Positions 41,605 to 53,005 are shown, counted from the first letter of the stretch. The stretch is 64,000 nucleotides of DNA from Diadema setosum (GCF_964275005.1 NC_092685.1:12943571-13007570); one strand, 5' to 3'. The notes: generated from the sequence alone by a model not told the origin. Program-made: numbers and translations.

Positions 41605-42403
41605 TGCACTCATTGTCCTTCGTGTTTTGTCGTATTACATATGCAAGGATACTTAACCATATGGGATATAGATAATTTGACACCATGTCGGGAAATGGAC
41701 CTAGATGTGAATTTCTGTGGCAACAATGAGAAGAAGAAGAAAAAAAAAAAAAAACCCTTGCATAAACCAGTATCTAAATTTGGTAACTTTGATGACTTTT
41801 CCGTGTGGCAAAGTGCACATAATTGGAAAGTAACACATAAAGGGGAAACAAGCTTTAGAGCACCTGGGGTACAGCAAACGCCAATAGAAAGAGCTATAAT
41901 TACTTATTATTCTATTAAACAACATGCAATTCTAGGAATATCAATACCTTGATCTACAACTTTGTTGAATGTTTGTAGAAATGTGTCCAAGGCCTGTTCT
42001 TCCCCTTGACACTTGTGTTCATAAGTATAATGTGAATACATATCATGTGTAAATTCGAACAATTTGGACAGTTGTTTGACTTAGTCCATTGCATGGAGTG
42101 CTGCCCCCTTTGTGCCACTGATTTTGGAGGAACTATGTATACCTGTTCTGTGATATCTGTAAGTAAAAAGAAAAAAAAAATGATGGATGTAAGAATTGCT
42201 TTATTCCTTTCTTCCAATGCAGTTTGTTCCCTGTCTTTGACATGGCAGCCGTGGCAGCCAACCAGACACCGCTGACACAAACGGTGCTGGAGAATCAGGA
42301 ACTGAGGGCGCTGTTCGTGAAAAAGTACAAGAGCATCTTTGACAAGTTCTACTACTGGAAGGGCATCAAGCAAGTGAAGCCAAAGACGCAGGAAGAGACA
42401 TGA
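30319..42403 (+). CDS. NOXRED1: NADP-dependent oxidoreductase domain-containing protein 1-like
   Basis: A pyrroline-5-carboxylate-reductase-like Rossmann protein; the substrate is unknown even in vertebrates. Exons: 30319-30563, 32551-32750, 33364-33729, 37075-37261 and 42223-42403 (GT-AG, phases 2, 1, 1, 2), giving 392 aa with TGA at 42401. The start directly follows an in-frame TGA (30316-30318); a second Met at 30367 has a better context (376 aa, nearer the human 359). The N-terminus LPSLQFETAIP resembles vertebrate NOXRED1. The dinucleotide fold begins RIGIIGCGRMG, with GxGxxG at residues 115-120, and STRRPETL (141-148) supplies the paired arginines expected to hold the NADP 2'-phosphate. 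Exon 3 carries FLCVLPSQL. The donor of exon 3 (GTTAGT) is slightly unusual. All four introns carry repeats. ATTAAA at 42712 or 42851 may direct polyadenylation. Confidence 0.93.
30904..30965. repeat. Triplicated unit with CACGTG E-boxes in NOXRED1 intron 1
   Basis: Three near-identical tandem units of 27-29 bp (TAATACACGTGAATTTCACA type) place a palindromic CACGTG at 30904, 30931 and 30960. This could be a bHLH-type regulatory array or a chance minisatellite. Confidence 0.75.
32107..32296. mobile_element. 190-bp MITE with 28-bp perfect palindrome (TIR CTGTAAAAC)
   Basis: The left end ACTGTAAAACA and right end TGTTTTACAGT are inverse. It contains a perfect 28-bp palindrome centred on TTTTGCAAAA (32132-32159) and TTCGCGAAATTTTC-type words shared with the elements at 34477 and 40127. 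It lies in NOXRED1 intron 1. Confidence 0.7.
34477..35104. mobile_element. Foldback MITE, CGCGAAA-rich (TIR CTGTATACG)
   Basis: Flanked by TA on both sides; the left end CTGTATACGGTATA is mirrored by TATAGCGTATACAG. Both arms carry repeated TTCGCGAA words (TTTTCGCGAGTGGTTAAATT at the left, GAAATTCGCGAAAATAAAAC at the right). It lies in NOXRED1 intron 3 and is related in interior sequence to 40127-40446. Confidence 0.8.
35250..35686. mobile_element. MITE with TIR AAGGCGCATAGT and internal X-box-like motif
   Basis: TA, then AAGGCGCATAGTTCCG, is mirrored by CGGGACCATGTGCCTT before TA at 35685. It is 437 bp, GC-richer than its surroundings and has no open frame of note. At about 35366 it carries GTTGCTAGGTAAC, close to the RFX X-box consensus. 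NOXRED1 intron 3. Confidence 0.7.
38447..38539. mobile_element. 93-bp TTAA-flanked mini-element, copy 1
   Basis: TTAACCCATCGAGGACG at the left is mirrored by the right end CATCCTCAACGGGTTAA. A second copy of exactly the same length in the opposite orientation is at 46202-46294, sharing the interior TACTCGGGCA and GTCTATGGGAA. A TTAA border suggests a piggyBac-type target, unproven. Confidence 0.75.
39042..39452. mobile_element. Foldback MITE, family A copy 2
   Basis: TA-flanked and starts AAAGGGATGGTGTAG. The right end is ACTGTACCATCCTTTTT, slightly expanded by T. The interior palindrome is as in copy 1, with a CA tract inserted at 39376-39400. NOXRED1 intron 4. Confidence 0.85.
40120..40757. 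mobile_element. Middle nested MITE (TIR AGCACTA..TTGGGCACCCGTCC)
   Basis: TA, AGCACTA, then (after the inner insertion) CTTGGGCACCCGTCC is mirrored at the right by GGGACGGGTGCCCAAATAGT, GCT, TA. The interior has about five degenerate tandem units around TTTTTACATTTCCCGGCG (about 40524-40660). Confidence 0.85.
40127..40446. mobile_element. Innermost nested MITE, CGCGAAA-rich (TIR CTGTAAAAGTGG)
   Basis: TA, CTGTAAAAGTGGTTTCTTTC at the left; GAAAGAAACCACTTTTACAG, TA at the right, an exact 20-bp inverse. Interior words such as TTCGCGCGAATTTTC and CGCGAAAATAAAACC tie it to the element at 34477-35104. Confidence 0.9.
40930..41190. mobile_element. Diverged half copy of family C, abutting the nest
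   Basis: A weak match to the second half of family C: ATTCCTCCTACCTTGTAAAAGAGG, GATGCTCTTTCATATTGCTAG, and TGTCCAATAATCCTTTTCCA with CTTCACAGATG. It may be an older copy into or beside which the 39724 element inserted. Confidence 0.45.
41191..42222. other. Rest of NOXRED1 intron 4
   Basis: Contains poly-G at 41530-41543, a GT tract at 41576-41600 and a poly-A run at 41741-41754. No further gene signal until the last NOXRED1 exon. Confidence 0.5.
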
Positions 42404-43260
42404 CTGTCTCATTGACGATGATGCCACCTCAACGTCAGGTCAGCAGGAAGCTTGTGAAGCAATGCGTGATGTGGAGTTTGGCTGCTGGCATCCTGGCATC
42501 CACTTCCAGCTTGCAGAGTTCAAGATGAAGAGAGCCGCAAACCGAGCACTAGTTCACTGTACGCCATCATCAACATGTTACATGGCATCCATGTTACTAT
42601 GGAATGACTGCCATACTCTGTGTCAGTGACTGCCACAGTCATGTAGGAGTATTGGTATTTGAAAGTATTGCACAGAACACATGACTTTACCATCCCAAAC
42701 AAGGAAATCAAATTAAAATGCCTGACATGATATATGAACAACCAACACTTTACCTCAGGTTTATCCTGTTAGACTAGTTCGAAATTGTGCTGTACATGCC
42801 TCATGCTTCTGAGACAAATATCCTCAAAATGAAAGACAAATTGGAGCTTAATTAAAAGTTGTGATGAAGACAAATCACTCAACCATCTGTAGATCAAGAG
42901 ATGTAGGTAATTGTCTTCTTAGATTTTAAACCATATCACATGGCCAAAATAGCTTTGTTGATGCCAGTAGTATTGTTGCAGGGCACTGCAAAGAAGTAGG
43001 TTTACATGAGTCATGAGACCAAAATTCACTCGGCGTGAACCAATCTTCAGATTGGATATGCCAATCTGAAACATATTCACAGACACACTCAGACCATGAA
43101 GTGCCTTTCATGAGTAATCTTGCCTCATTCAAAACCAGATGAGTGAATCCAGAGAATGGCTTTGGTCAATCTGAGGTGAACTACAGACTGTTAAGTCAAC
43201 ACAGGAAGTCAGTGTCTACTGAAATGATGCAGCTGTCCATACATTTCTAAACAGAAAGTT

Positions 43261-43296
<36 letters not shown>

Positions 43297-44530
43297 CTTG
43301 AAGTTAAGATGAGTCAGGCCTTGTACACATAAACACTGTCTCGTAAACCTAGTTTCCAAGTAGACATGTACAGAATGTGTAATGTCTATATCACCATTGT
43401 CTCAATGGTGTATAGGGAAAAAACCAACGTTGGTTTTGAGGGTAGGCAGCTTACCCTTCAAAATACAGTTAAAATACATTGCATGTTACCTTTTTCCACA
43501 AACTTAAGTGTACTGGAAACACATGTGTTGAAGTATTAGTGTGTTTGTGAAGCCAGGGGAATCGCAACACATTGTGCGCACGGGCAACTACCTGAAAAAA
43601 GACTTTCTGCATTTAGTAGCCACGTGTGAGATGCAGGGTTTGAGGGACTTCTTGTCACTTTATTGTCCAGCAAGTACCATGTGATCTGGTGTTTGAAAAG
43701 CATTGTATGACACCTCCAAAATGCCACCAGTCGCGTAATGCAGTCTAAAGGCTCTTGCTGCCGGAGGCTATTACACTAAATTTTTTTTCACTTAACGTTC
43801 ACTAAACTGTGCCGTTTCAAATTCAAGGTGATGTCACTGACACTTATGAAAAGAAAACTGTGAAAAACTATATATCAATTGTAAGAGAAAGTAATGGCCT
43901 TTCATATTAAATGCAAATCAGCATCATGTCATGAATTATGTGACGTCAGAATGATTTTAGTATTTTTGTATGATTTACATATTTGTGAATAATCACATCG
44001 CTTCTTCAAAAGAAACCACTAATGAAAAATATTCCTAGCCTTTATACAGAAAAACAACTATCAGTTTTGAAATCTTCATAATGTAAGCTTTCCGATGGTA
44101 TATAACTCATAGGGTATAATGCTTACAAATATGAAGAAATGTTGAATAATAACTCAAAGATCTGTGCTTTACGGACTAGTCTGGTCTATAAACTCATAGA
44201 CGCTATGGATGGGATTACAGTAAAGTAGGCCTATACGTACGCGTACAGCAGTGTTCTATCTCACATAGATGTAGACCTATTCTGTCAGCAGCCTGCTGTA
44301 AACCTCCAAAGTGAATACAAATCCAAATGACCCATGAAAATATCAGCAACAGGAAGTGATGCAAAGGACTGTGGGATATCAGGTCAGAGTTCACAGGCTA
44401 TAGTAAGCTATATAAATGATGTCTTGGCCACTTTGTAGTAATAGTCCAGTGGAAATAAGGCACCGCAAAACTTTCGCAACGATGTCACGTGAATCCAGTC
44501 GATAACCACAGTCCTATGTACACTTCATAA
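42404..44530. other. Downstream of NOXRED1: 3' UTR and non-coding DNA
   Basis: ATTAAA-type poly-A signals occur at 42712 and 42851. A poly-A run sits at about 43266-43294. No gene or foldback element recognised to 44530. Confidence 0.45.
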
Positions 44531-44790
44531 GAAATTCATTGTGGCAGAGTTGATAGGACACTGGGCTTTCAGTCTGAGGTTCCAGGTTCCAATCCCGTCA
44601 AGCGTCTACATCCTCTGATAAGATGTTTTTACTCACCACGTCCCACAGTGCCCAGTTGTATGAATAATTTGTACCTGGCAAAGCTGCACGATAGGATAGT
44701 AATAACGGCAGTGAATTCATGAATACTTTGGTGCTTGTTTGTCATTAATTGATGACTATGTGACTGTGTAGAATGAGGAAATGAAAACTG
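44531..44790 (+). mobile_element. tRNA-derived SINE candidate
   Basis: An A-box match TGGCAGAGTTG (44542-44552) and, 33 bp further, a B-box match GGTTCCAATCC (44585-44595, one difference from consensus) form a pol III promoter. They are followed by about 190 bp of unrelated body. There is no tRNA-like acceptor pairing, so a SINE fits better than a tRNA gene. Confidence 0.5.
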
Positions 44791-44830
44791 AACATATGGG
44801 GCCTCACATCATAGCTCACACAGGGTGAAT

Positions 44831-45219
44831 TAAAGGGTGTGTACAGTTCTGGTTGAGGTGAGGATTTAGCTTTTAACGTTTTGCGAGATATTCAGAAACC
44901 ACTCTATGAGATGTCAAAGAGCATGCAGTTTTAAGGGGTATCAAAAGTTTATTTGATAAAAATCGGTTTTGAAATGGCTGAGATATCCAAAAACAAGGTG
45001 AAACAAAGAGATCCTAATAAAGATGTGGCATGTCACCTTTTATTATTATCACTTTTTTGGATATCTCAGCCATTTGAAAACCAATTTTCATCAAATAAAC
45101 GTTGAATCCTTCTTAGAATTACATGCTCTTTCATATTTCATAAGAGGCTTTTCATTATCTCACTTAGGAATGTTCAAAACATGAATCCCCACCTCAACCA
45201 GTACTGTACAGTCCCTTTA
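44831..45219. mobile_element. Foldback MITE, family A copy 3
   Basis: TA, AAGGGTGTGTACAGTTCTGG at the left; ACCAGTACTGTACAGTCCCTT, minus its first base, is the inverse right end before TA at 45218. The full-length palindromic interior is as in copies 1 and 2. Confidence 0.85.
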
Positions 45220-45639
45220 AGTAAAAAAAAAAGAAAAAAAAAGAAAGAGGAAGCAAGAAAAATCAGTTTTCATGTAATTATGCTCTCTCTCTAGATACAT
45301 AATTACACCTTTCCTAGCATTACAAAATGCAGAGTGTTTTAAAAAGGATGCAAACTGACAGATGATGAAATGTGCATGTTGCTGTTAAGCCTTTGGTCGT
45401 CCATTTTGCGCAACTTCCTCAGTATTTCCAGTCTGTTTACTTTGGATGCAGGTACGTACCATGTGGCCCTGCCATCCCGGGCTGAGTTCAGGATGTTATC
45501 TGGTTTAATAGAAGGGTTAACCCAGCAAAGGCTAAAGTGCACCGAGGAAGTGTCCCATAGATATTTCTCTGTCTGTTATCTTGACGAGTTCCTTTTTGTG
45601 TGCAGGAAGTTTATAAATACCTCCTGTGTGCAGTCTTCT
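45220..45639. other. Non-coding gap between MITEs
   Basis: Contains an A-rich run at 45226-45250 and no feature that I can support. Confidence 0.5.
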
Positions 45640-46204
45640 TAAAGGACAAGTTCACCTTCATTAACATAAGGATTGAGAGAATGTAGCAATATTTGTAGAA
45701 CACATCATTGAAAGTTTGAGGAAAATCGGACAATCCTTTCAAAAGTCATAAATTTTTGAAGTTTTTGTGCAGTCACCGCTGGATGAGAAGACTACTGCAG
45801 TGTATGATGTCACATGCGTACAACAATATAAGGAAAATATAAAGAGAATTTCACAAAATTTCATCTTTTGAAAGAAGTACACATTCCCTTGACTTGTTAC
45901 TGACATATGTTATGGGTAATATTATTCCCATTGCCTTTAGAAAGAGGCAAGTCAAGTGCTCTTTTATTATGCGAAAAAAGTGAAAATATGTTGAATTTTC
46001 TTTACATTTTCTTTATACTGTTGTACTCATATGACATCACAAGCCTTAGTAGTCTCCTCATCCAGCGGTTCCAACACAAAAATTTTAAAAATTCATAACT
46101 TTTGCATCGATTGTCCAATTTTCCTCAAACTTTCACTAATGTGTTCTACTAATATTGCTGCATTCTCTCAATCCTTATGTTTATGAAGGTGAACTTGTCC
46201 TTTA
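45640..46204. mobile_element. Family C foldback MITE with different tips (TIR AAGGACAAGTTCACC)
   Basis: TA, AAGGACAAGTTCACCTTCAT at the left, mirrored by ATGAAGGTGAACTTGTCCTT, TA. The inner arms are the family C sequence (GAAAGTTTGAGGAAAATCGG at the left, TTTTCCTCAAACTTTCACTA at the right), but the outer 25 bp do not match the copies at 39724, 51384 or 61097. Confidence 0.88.
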
Positions 46205-46294
46205 ACCTGTTTAGGACGGGCTGATTTTGCTATAACACGCATTTCCCATAGACACCTGCCCGAGTATTCTCAAGACTCTTCTTCAACGGGTTAA
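46202..46294. mobile_element. 93-bp TTAA-flanked mini-element, copy 2
   Basis: TTAACCTGTTTAGGACGGG to TTCAACGGGTTAA, opposite in orientation to the 38447 copy. It shares its first TTAA bases with the end of the family C element, so one inserted at the edge of the other. Confidence 0.75.
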
Positions 46295-47332
46295 TGTAAC
46301 CTGCCATCGTAGCTTGTATAGTTTATATTGTGATTCTGCATGCTCCACACAGTGTGAGTAAACAGTTACAAAACAACAAGAAAGATTATCGACCATACTG
46401 TGCACAAATGCATACCTACTCTACATAGTGTAAATGTGAAGAAAGTGTTGAAATCCGCATGCAAGTCACAGCATTGATTTTATTCATTTCTTAATGATGT
46501 GTCCTATCTTGCTGAGAACACAGTCTGTCGTTCTCCAGTGATGTGCAGACTTTCAAATATAAACATTGTTGTATGAACTGGTTTAGACCATTATCTACTG
46601 TAAACAAGCAAACTGGACATGGATATCTTCTGCAAAAAAAAGGAAGTATCTCTCTTTTCTTTTCTTTCTTTTTTTTGGGTGGGGAGGGGCAGGGTGAAGA
46701 CGGCAACTGAATTACATGTATTTTAGTGTATTGATAGAGTGTAATGATGTTAAACTGTTCAAAGATATATTCACATGTATATGGATTTATATCTATAGTG
46801 TATATGTGTGTACCATTATATTTATTTTTTAATGTGAATATCAGTGTGCTGCTTCATCATCACTGCAGAGTATCTGCTTACTGATTTTTTTTTTCTCGCT
46901 CTCTTCCACTCTACATTTTATATTGTGGTGATTAGTCAAGTTCCCCTCAGCATTTGGAGATACATTATCCTATGATAGTGAAATTTTGTTGCATTTCCAT
47001 ATGGGCTGAACATTGTCCTATATTTATCACTGGATGAACATCACACGTGTAAACAATTGATGATACTAAACAATGGAACAATGAAGATTTTGACCCGCTC
47101 AGTAGAATAAATGTTTGCATTCTGTGCAGTGCTTCAAAGCAGAGGACTAATGACTCATGATGCATTCTATATTGTAGTCTTAAGGAAGTCTCAAAATGAA
47201 ACTGCATCTCTATTTCAGGTTCAGCAGAGTTTTTGTTTCTGTTTTTGTTGTTGTTTTTGTTGTTGTTGTTGTTGTTGAAGGAATGTAGCTAAATGTAGCT
47301 GTTACCAGGTGATTATTATTAGTCAACTTTGC
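46295..47332. other. Non-coding stretch
   Basis: No gene recognised. There is a T/C-rich tract at about 46650-46690 and a GTT array at 47230-47277 directly before the hAT-like element. Confidence 0.5.
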
Positions 47333-49966
47333 CAACGGCGTAGCCAGGATTTCATCTTGGGGGGGGGGGGGGGGGCGGTTAGTCTGCGAGGGAGCGAAGC
47401 GACCTAGCCCGAGCGAGCGGAGCGAGCGAGGGGGGAGGGTGTGGGAGGGGGGTGTCCCCCCTCCCACGGTAAGAACTTTTTTGCATTTGGATGTTGTAAA
47501 TGGTGCAATTTGATGCATGTTTTTGCGCGTTTTATCGACGTGAAACAGTCCCACTTGTTTATGGTAGCAGTTTATTTTGATGTAGATTATTATTGAACAA
47601 TTTGCCTATAAAAGGGTATAATTTAGATACACTTCTTGTATTAATTCTTTTCACTGAATATCATGAACGCGACTGGACCCGGGCGAGCGGAGCGAGCGAG
47701 GGGATAGGGGAGGGTGTGGGAGGGGGGTGTCCCCCTCCCACAGTAAGAACTTTTTGCATTTTGATGTTGCAAATGGTGCAATTTGATGCATGTTTTTGCG
47801 CGTTTTATCGACGTGAAACAGTCCCACTTGTTTAAGGTAGTAGTATATTTTAGTGTAGATTATTATTGAACAATTTGCCGATAACATGGTGTAATTTGAA
47901 TACACTTCTTGTATTAATTCTGTTCACTGAATATCATGAACGCGACTGAACCCGAGCGAGCGGAGCGAGCGAGGGGGGATGGGCGAGGGGAGTGTGTGGG
48001 AGGGGGTGTCCCCCCTCCCATGGTGAGAACTTTTTACATTTTGATTTTGCAAATGGTGCAATTCAATGCATGTATTTGCGTGTTTTAACGACGTGAAACA
48101 GTCCCACTTGTTTAAGATTGCAGTATATTTTAGTGTTTATAGATTATTATTGAACAATTTGCCTATAAAATGGTATAATTCCAATACACTTCTTGTATTA
48201 ATTCTTTTCACTGAATATCATGAACGCGACTGAACCCGAGCGAGCGGAGCGAGCGAGGGGGTAGGGGAGGGTGTGGCCACGGTGAGAACTTTTTACATTT
48301 TGATTTTGCAAATGGTGCAATTTGATGCATGTTTTTGCGTGTTTTAACGACGTGAAACAGTCCCACTTGTTTAAGATTGCAGTAAATTTTAGTGTAGATT
48401 ATTATTGAACAATTTGCCTATAAAATGGTATAATTCAAATACACTTCTTGTATTAATTCTTTTCACTGAATATCATGAACGCGACTGAACCCGAGCGAGC
48501 TGAGCGAGCGAGGGGGTAGGGGAGGGTGTGGGAGGGGGGTTTCCCCCCTCCCACGGTGAGAAATTTTTACATTTTGATTTTGCAAATGGTGCAATTTGAT
48601 GCATGTATTTGCGTGTTTTAACGACGTGAAACAGTCCCACTTGTTTAAGATTGCAGTATATTTTAGTGTAGATTATTATTGAACAATTTGCCTATAATTC
48701 AAATACACTTCTTGTATTAATTCTTTTCACTGAATATCATGAACGCGACTGAACCCGAGCGAGCGGAGCGAGCGAGGGGGTAGGGGAGGGTGTGGGAGGG
48801 GGGTTTCCCCCCTCCCACGGTGAGAACTTTTTGCATTTTGATGTTGCAAATGGTGCAATTTGATGCATGTTTTTGCGTGTTTTAACGAGTTGAAACAGTC
48901 CCACTTGTTCAAGGTTGCAGTATATTTTAGTGTAGATTATTATTGAACAATTTGCCTATAAAACAGTATAATTCAAACACACTAGTCTTCTTGTATTAAT
49001 TCTCACACGGAATATCATGAACGCTGTCTGTTCAGCAATCAAACAGAAAAAGCATGCACACGAGGGTGTAGATAGGGGCATATCCCCTCCCACACGAAGG
49101 TGATTTTGCGTTTTCAGACCTGAAATTCAGCGATCTGGTGCAAATTTTTGGTGCAACACTTTTTCATCGAAGTGTTAAAATCACGGAATTTAGCTCTTAT
49201 TCCGAATGTGCACCATCTGTGCGTATGTATAAAGTCTAGTGAGGTAGAACTTAGGGGAAGGGGGATTCCCCCTCCCGCTCGCGGAGCTTTTGCGTTTTTA
49301 GAATTGAAATAAAGCGATCTTGGTATAGCCACAGTCTACTTCTTTGCATGGGGGGGGGGGGGGGGGCGAGCAGGGAGAAGGCGTTGGCGAGTGTTATCTC
49401 CACTCTTCCCTTCCGATGGAGCTTTAATCTTTTTAAGGTTGAAATTGAGATATCTCGTATACGCATAATACGCATATTTGATGGAATCAACATTTGGGTA
49501 ATAAAAAAAATAAAAAAAAAACTGATGGGGGGGGGGCTGAGGGAGGAAAGGGTCGATTAAAAGGGGAAATTCCCCTTATACATGAGGGAACCTTCAGTTT
49601 TCGGAATATTAGTGAAAAGTCTTGTGCACTCAGAATTATTCAGAATTTTTTGTAAATCTAAAAAGTGTACTTAGCTAGGGAAAGAGGCATAGAGGGGGAG
49701 GGCTTGGGAGGGGGATACCCCCTCCCAAGCATGAGAGATTTTGCATATTTTGAATTGAAATTCAACGATCTGGTGCACACTTTGAGTGAAATATTCAAAA
49801 AAACATATCTTATTTGATGAAAGGTTGCGAAGGAGACCCGCTTCATGTGCATGCATACAGTATACACGCATTTTTTTCCGCCTCCCAAATCCTCGGTCCA
49901 AATCTTAGGGGGGGGGGGGGGCGACCGCCCCCACTCGCCCCCCCCCCCCCCCTGGCTACGCCAGTG
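47333..49966. mobile_element. 2.6-kb non-autonomous hAT-like element made of tandem arrays
   Basis: Ends CAACGGCGTAGCCAGG and CCTGGCTACGCCAGTG are inverse with two differences and are flanked by an exact 8-bp duplication AACTTTGC (47325-47332 and 49967-49974). About 1.6 kb of the interior is a direct array of six units of 255-284 bp, each starting with a GAGCGAGCGGAGCGAGCGAG-type motif (47411, 47681, 47954, 48238, 48493, 48757). A second, more degenerate array with GATCTGGTGCA-type words follows (49080-49800). Poly-G/C runs lie just inside both tips. No transposase. Short frames repeated from unit to unit are by-products of the array. Confidence 0.85.
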
Positions 49967-50252
49967 AACTTTGCTGATGTACAAAGTAATGACCTCCCTC
50001 TATATAAAATCATTTCAAACCCTTCAGATGGCATATTTTGTATGTTCCTTCCTCCACCAGCCATTATCTACATGTTATGTTTGATAACATATGCAACATT
50101 ATGTAAAAATTCCTGCAGTGAATGTGAATCAGTATCATACATTGTACATGTACTGTGTTTAATAGTGTATTCCAACATTTTTAAACTCTATGTGTAATAT
50201 GTTACGCTGGTATTGATGGAATACTACCAGGAATTGTGAAAAATTCACAAAC

Positions 50253-50589
50253 CAGGGCCTTGTTTCATAAAGCTGTCTGTAAATTACACACAACTTTATG
50301 AATGACTTAAATATGGCAAGCCAAGTGGGTTTCCTAATTATTGTTGATATATTGATATAAGCTAAAGTTGAAATTTGCAGATGATAATGATTATTCTTAC
50401 ATTTTAACATGAGTTTTTAGTTGAAAGTGTTTTTTCCTTGATGTAGATGAAATATTGACATACAATCACTCTTAATTGTCAGAAGATGAAAAAACAAAAA
50501 AACAAAATGGGCACACATATTGGCACTTCATATTCCAGTCATTCATAAAGTCATGCGTAACTTTAAATACAGCTTTATGAAACAGGGCC
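50253..50589. mobile_element. MITE with TIR CAGGGCC..GTTTCATAAAGCTGT
   Basis: The left end carries TTGTTTCATAAAGCTGT and the right end ACAGCTTTATGAAACAGGGCC, minus its last base, as an inverse. The inner arms also pair partly around ACTTTATGAATGACT and AGTCATTCATAAAGT-like words. Non-coding. Confidence 0.75.
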
Positions 50590-51383
50590 AGGAGAATTTC
50601 AAAGTAGAGCTGAGTTGAGGAGTGTGAACTCCACCGTTTCCTCAGCATATAGATGAGATCAGGTCCTCCGGACTCAACTGCTCTACTCGCATCTGACAGT
50701 AATTTAGATTTTAGTCATGCATTGATTTCCACCGTAACTCCCATCTCAACTTACATAGACAAAAATATGGACTGACAGACAGGCACTCACGTACATATGC
50801 AGTCCCCCCCCCCCCCCGACAAAAACACACACATTTAGATAGATGTTTGTTGACATTCTTTTTCTTTTTTTTTTCTGAGTCCACAGGGTTTAGAGCAAAT
50901 ATTCTCTCACATCTGCAGATTACCCATACAAAAAAAAAGTCATGAATACCAATAAACAACATGCTGTGATACTTGCAACTGGGTAATTAATGTCAATCAA
51001 AACTGATAATGTTTAGGATTGCCCTGGGAAGGTGTCCCCCCCCCCCTTTTTTTTTTCTGTTGTTGTTTCAGAGACACCTCAAGATAATTTTGTTAGTTGG
51101 TGATACCGATGCAAGGATTACAGTGTACTACTTTGGTAAGTAACATTGCCCCTTAAAACAATTTGATAATGTATATGGCCCTGAATGCTCTACATATTCT
51201 GGTTGGTGTGACGTAGGCCTGGAGATGAAATCAACACTGAAGTATAGTAGGGCAATAATTACTTTTTTTGTGGACATTGGCAATGCTCTGCCATGGTTTA
51301 CAAGCTCCTGAACACAATACTGACGTCAGATGGCGCTATTCTCTTCATCATCGATTCACCTGATGCAGCTGCTCTAGCACTGT
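50590..51383. other. Non-coding stretch
   Basis: A poly-C run at 50804-50818 and a mixed C/T run at 51038-51058. Nothing else seen. Confidence 0.5.
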
Positions 51384-51928
51384 GAAATGTGGATTAAGTG
51401 AAAGCAGCAACATTAGTAGAATACATCAGTGAATGTTTGAGGAAACTTGGACAATCGATGCAAAAGTTATGAATTTTTAAAGTTTTGGTCTTGGAACCGC
51501 TGGACGAGGAGACTTCTAGACGTTATGACGTCATGTGTGGACGACAATATAAAGAAAATATAAAGGGAATTCCACAAAAATTCATTTTTCATAAAAATTA
51601 TACAGTCTATCAACTTGATACTGACATATGTTAGAGGAGTAATTATTCCTCCTGCTCTCTGAAAGCGGTTAGTCACTTGCTCTTTCATTATGCTAGAAAA
51701 GATGAAAGCTTGTTGAATTTTCGTTATATTTTCTTTATAATGTTGTCCACACTTGATGCCATAAACTCAAGTAGTCTCCTCATCCAGCGGTTCTCAACAC
51801 CAAATTTTAAAAATTCATAACTTTTGCATCGATTGTCCGATTTTCCTCAAACTTTCAATGATATGTTCTACTAATGTTGCTGCTTTCACTCAATCCACAT
51901 TTCTCTTTGGGTTTTTTTGTTTCCTTTA
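51384..51928. mobile_element. Family C foldback MITE, left tip missing
   Basis: Begins GAAATGTGGATTAAGTGAAAG and ends TTTGTTTCCTTTA, like the tip of the 39724 copy. The interior is strongly palindromic (TTTGAGGAAACTTGGACAAT at the left, CGATTTTCCTCAAACTTTCA at the right). Confidence 0.8.
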
Positions 51929-52626
51929 AGATACTTCCGACTATAATGTTGACAAAGTAAGTGGCCAATGGCTCATGCATAACATGATATCTAAAAATCA
52001 CAGTCGGCAATTATTTTTTTTTTGAAGCTATATATTCCTCACGCCTATAATCTTAAATTTAGATAACCCTCGAGCAAATTGAGTCAACAGAGACTGCGTG
52101 AAATATAATCTCTCCGAATTTTTACGATACGCAACGACCAATGCTACATTCTCACAAACAAACCCCAGTTTCCTTCATTTTCAGTTACTTTAGGAGAAGT
52201 GCATCATAATGTAGAAAGCTTGTATAAGTTTGTACTTCGGAGTTTACTAATGCAGTCTGTTTGGTTTCTGTAAAAAAAAAAATCGTAATAAAAGAACATC
52301 TATGAAGAAAAATGATGAACCAAATAATTGGGAAAAAATTACAAAAATCCGAATTTAGATGCAACTTTTCCTTCAGCTCATCAGATTCCAACAGATTGAT
52401 CATGATTTGATTCGTTTTAATTTATTTTTCCATAACAATCATGAAAATAACAAAATGAAAAAAAAAAACTACGTGAAGGAAACATAATTATTATAACGGT
52501 TCCACTGAACTTTTACTACAACTTCTACTACTACTTATACTACCACTACTACATCGTACTATCATACCACTATCACTACTTTTACTACTACTCCTCCTCC
52601 TCCTCCTACTACTACTACTACTACTG

Positions 52627-52665
<39 letters not shown>

Positions 52666-52945
52666 ATATTACCACTACTTCATCGTACTATCATACCACT
52701 TTCACTCCCGCTACCACTACTACTACTTTAAGCTGTACAACTACTCCCTTCTGACAGTCTCTCTCTCTCTGGCTTTTTTTTAGTATTTTTTTTTAGTAAT
52801 CTTTTTCCAATTATTTGGTTCATCATTTTTCCCCTTCGAATCACACACACACACACACATACACACACACACACGCACACACACACATGTCGGTATAGAT
52901 ACACAGAACACATCCAATTAGATAATGACAATATATACATATGTA

Positions 52946-53005
<60 letters not shown>

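Noticed and set aside
43266-43294. Poly-A run as evidence for a processed pseudogene or retrocopy
   Set aside because: No upstream coding homology or direct repeats; homopolymers are common throughout the window.
47210-49984. Recurring 60-110 codon minus-strand frames with PPRSLRSLG
   Set aside because: Repeated because the 255-284 bp unit of the hAT-like element is repeated. The frames break in different places in different units and match no family that I know.
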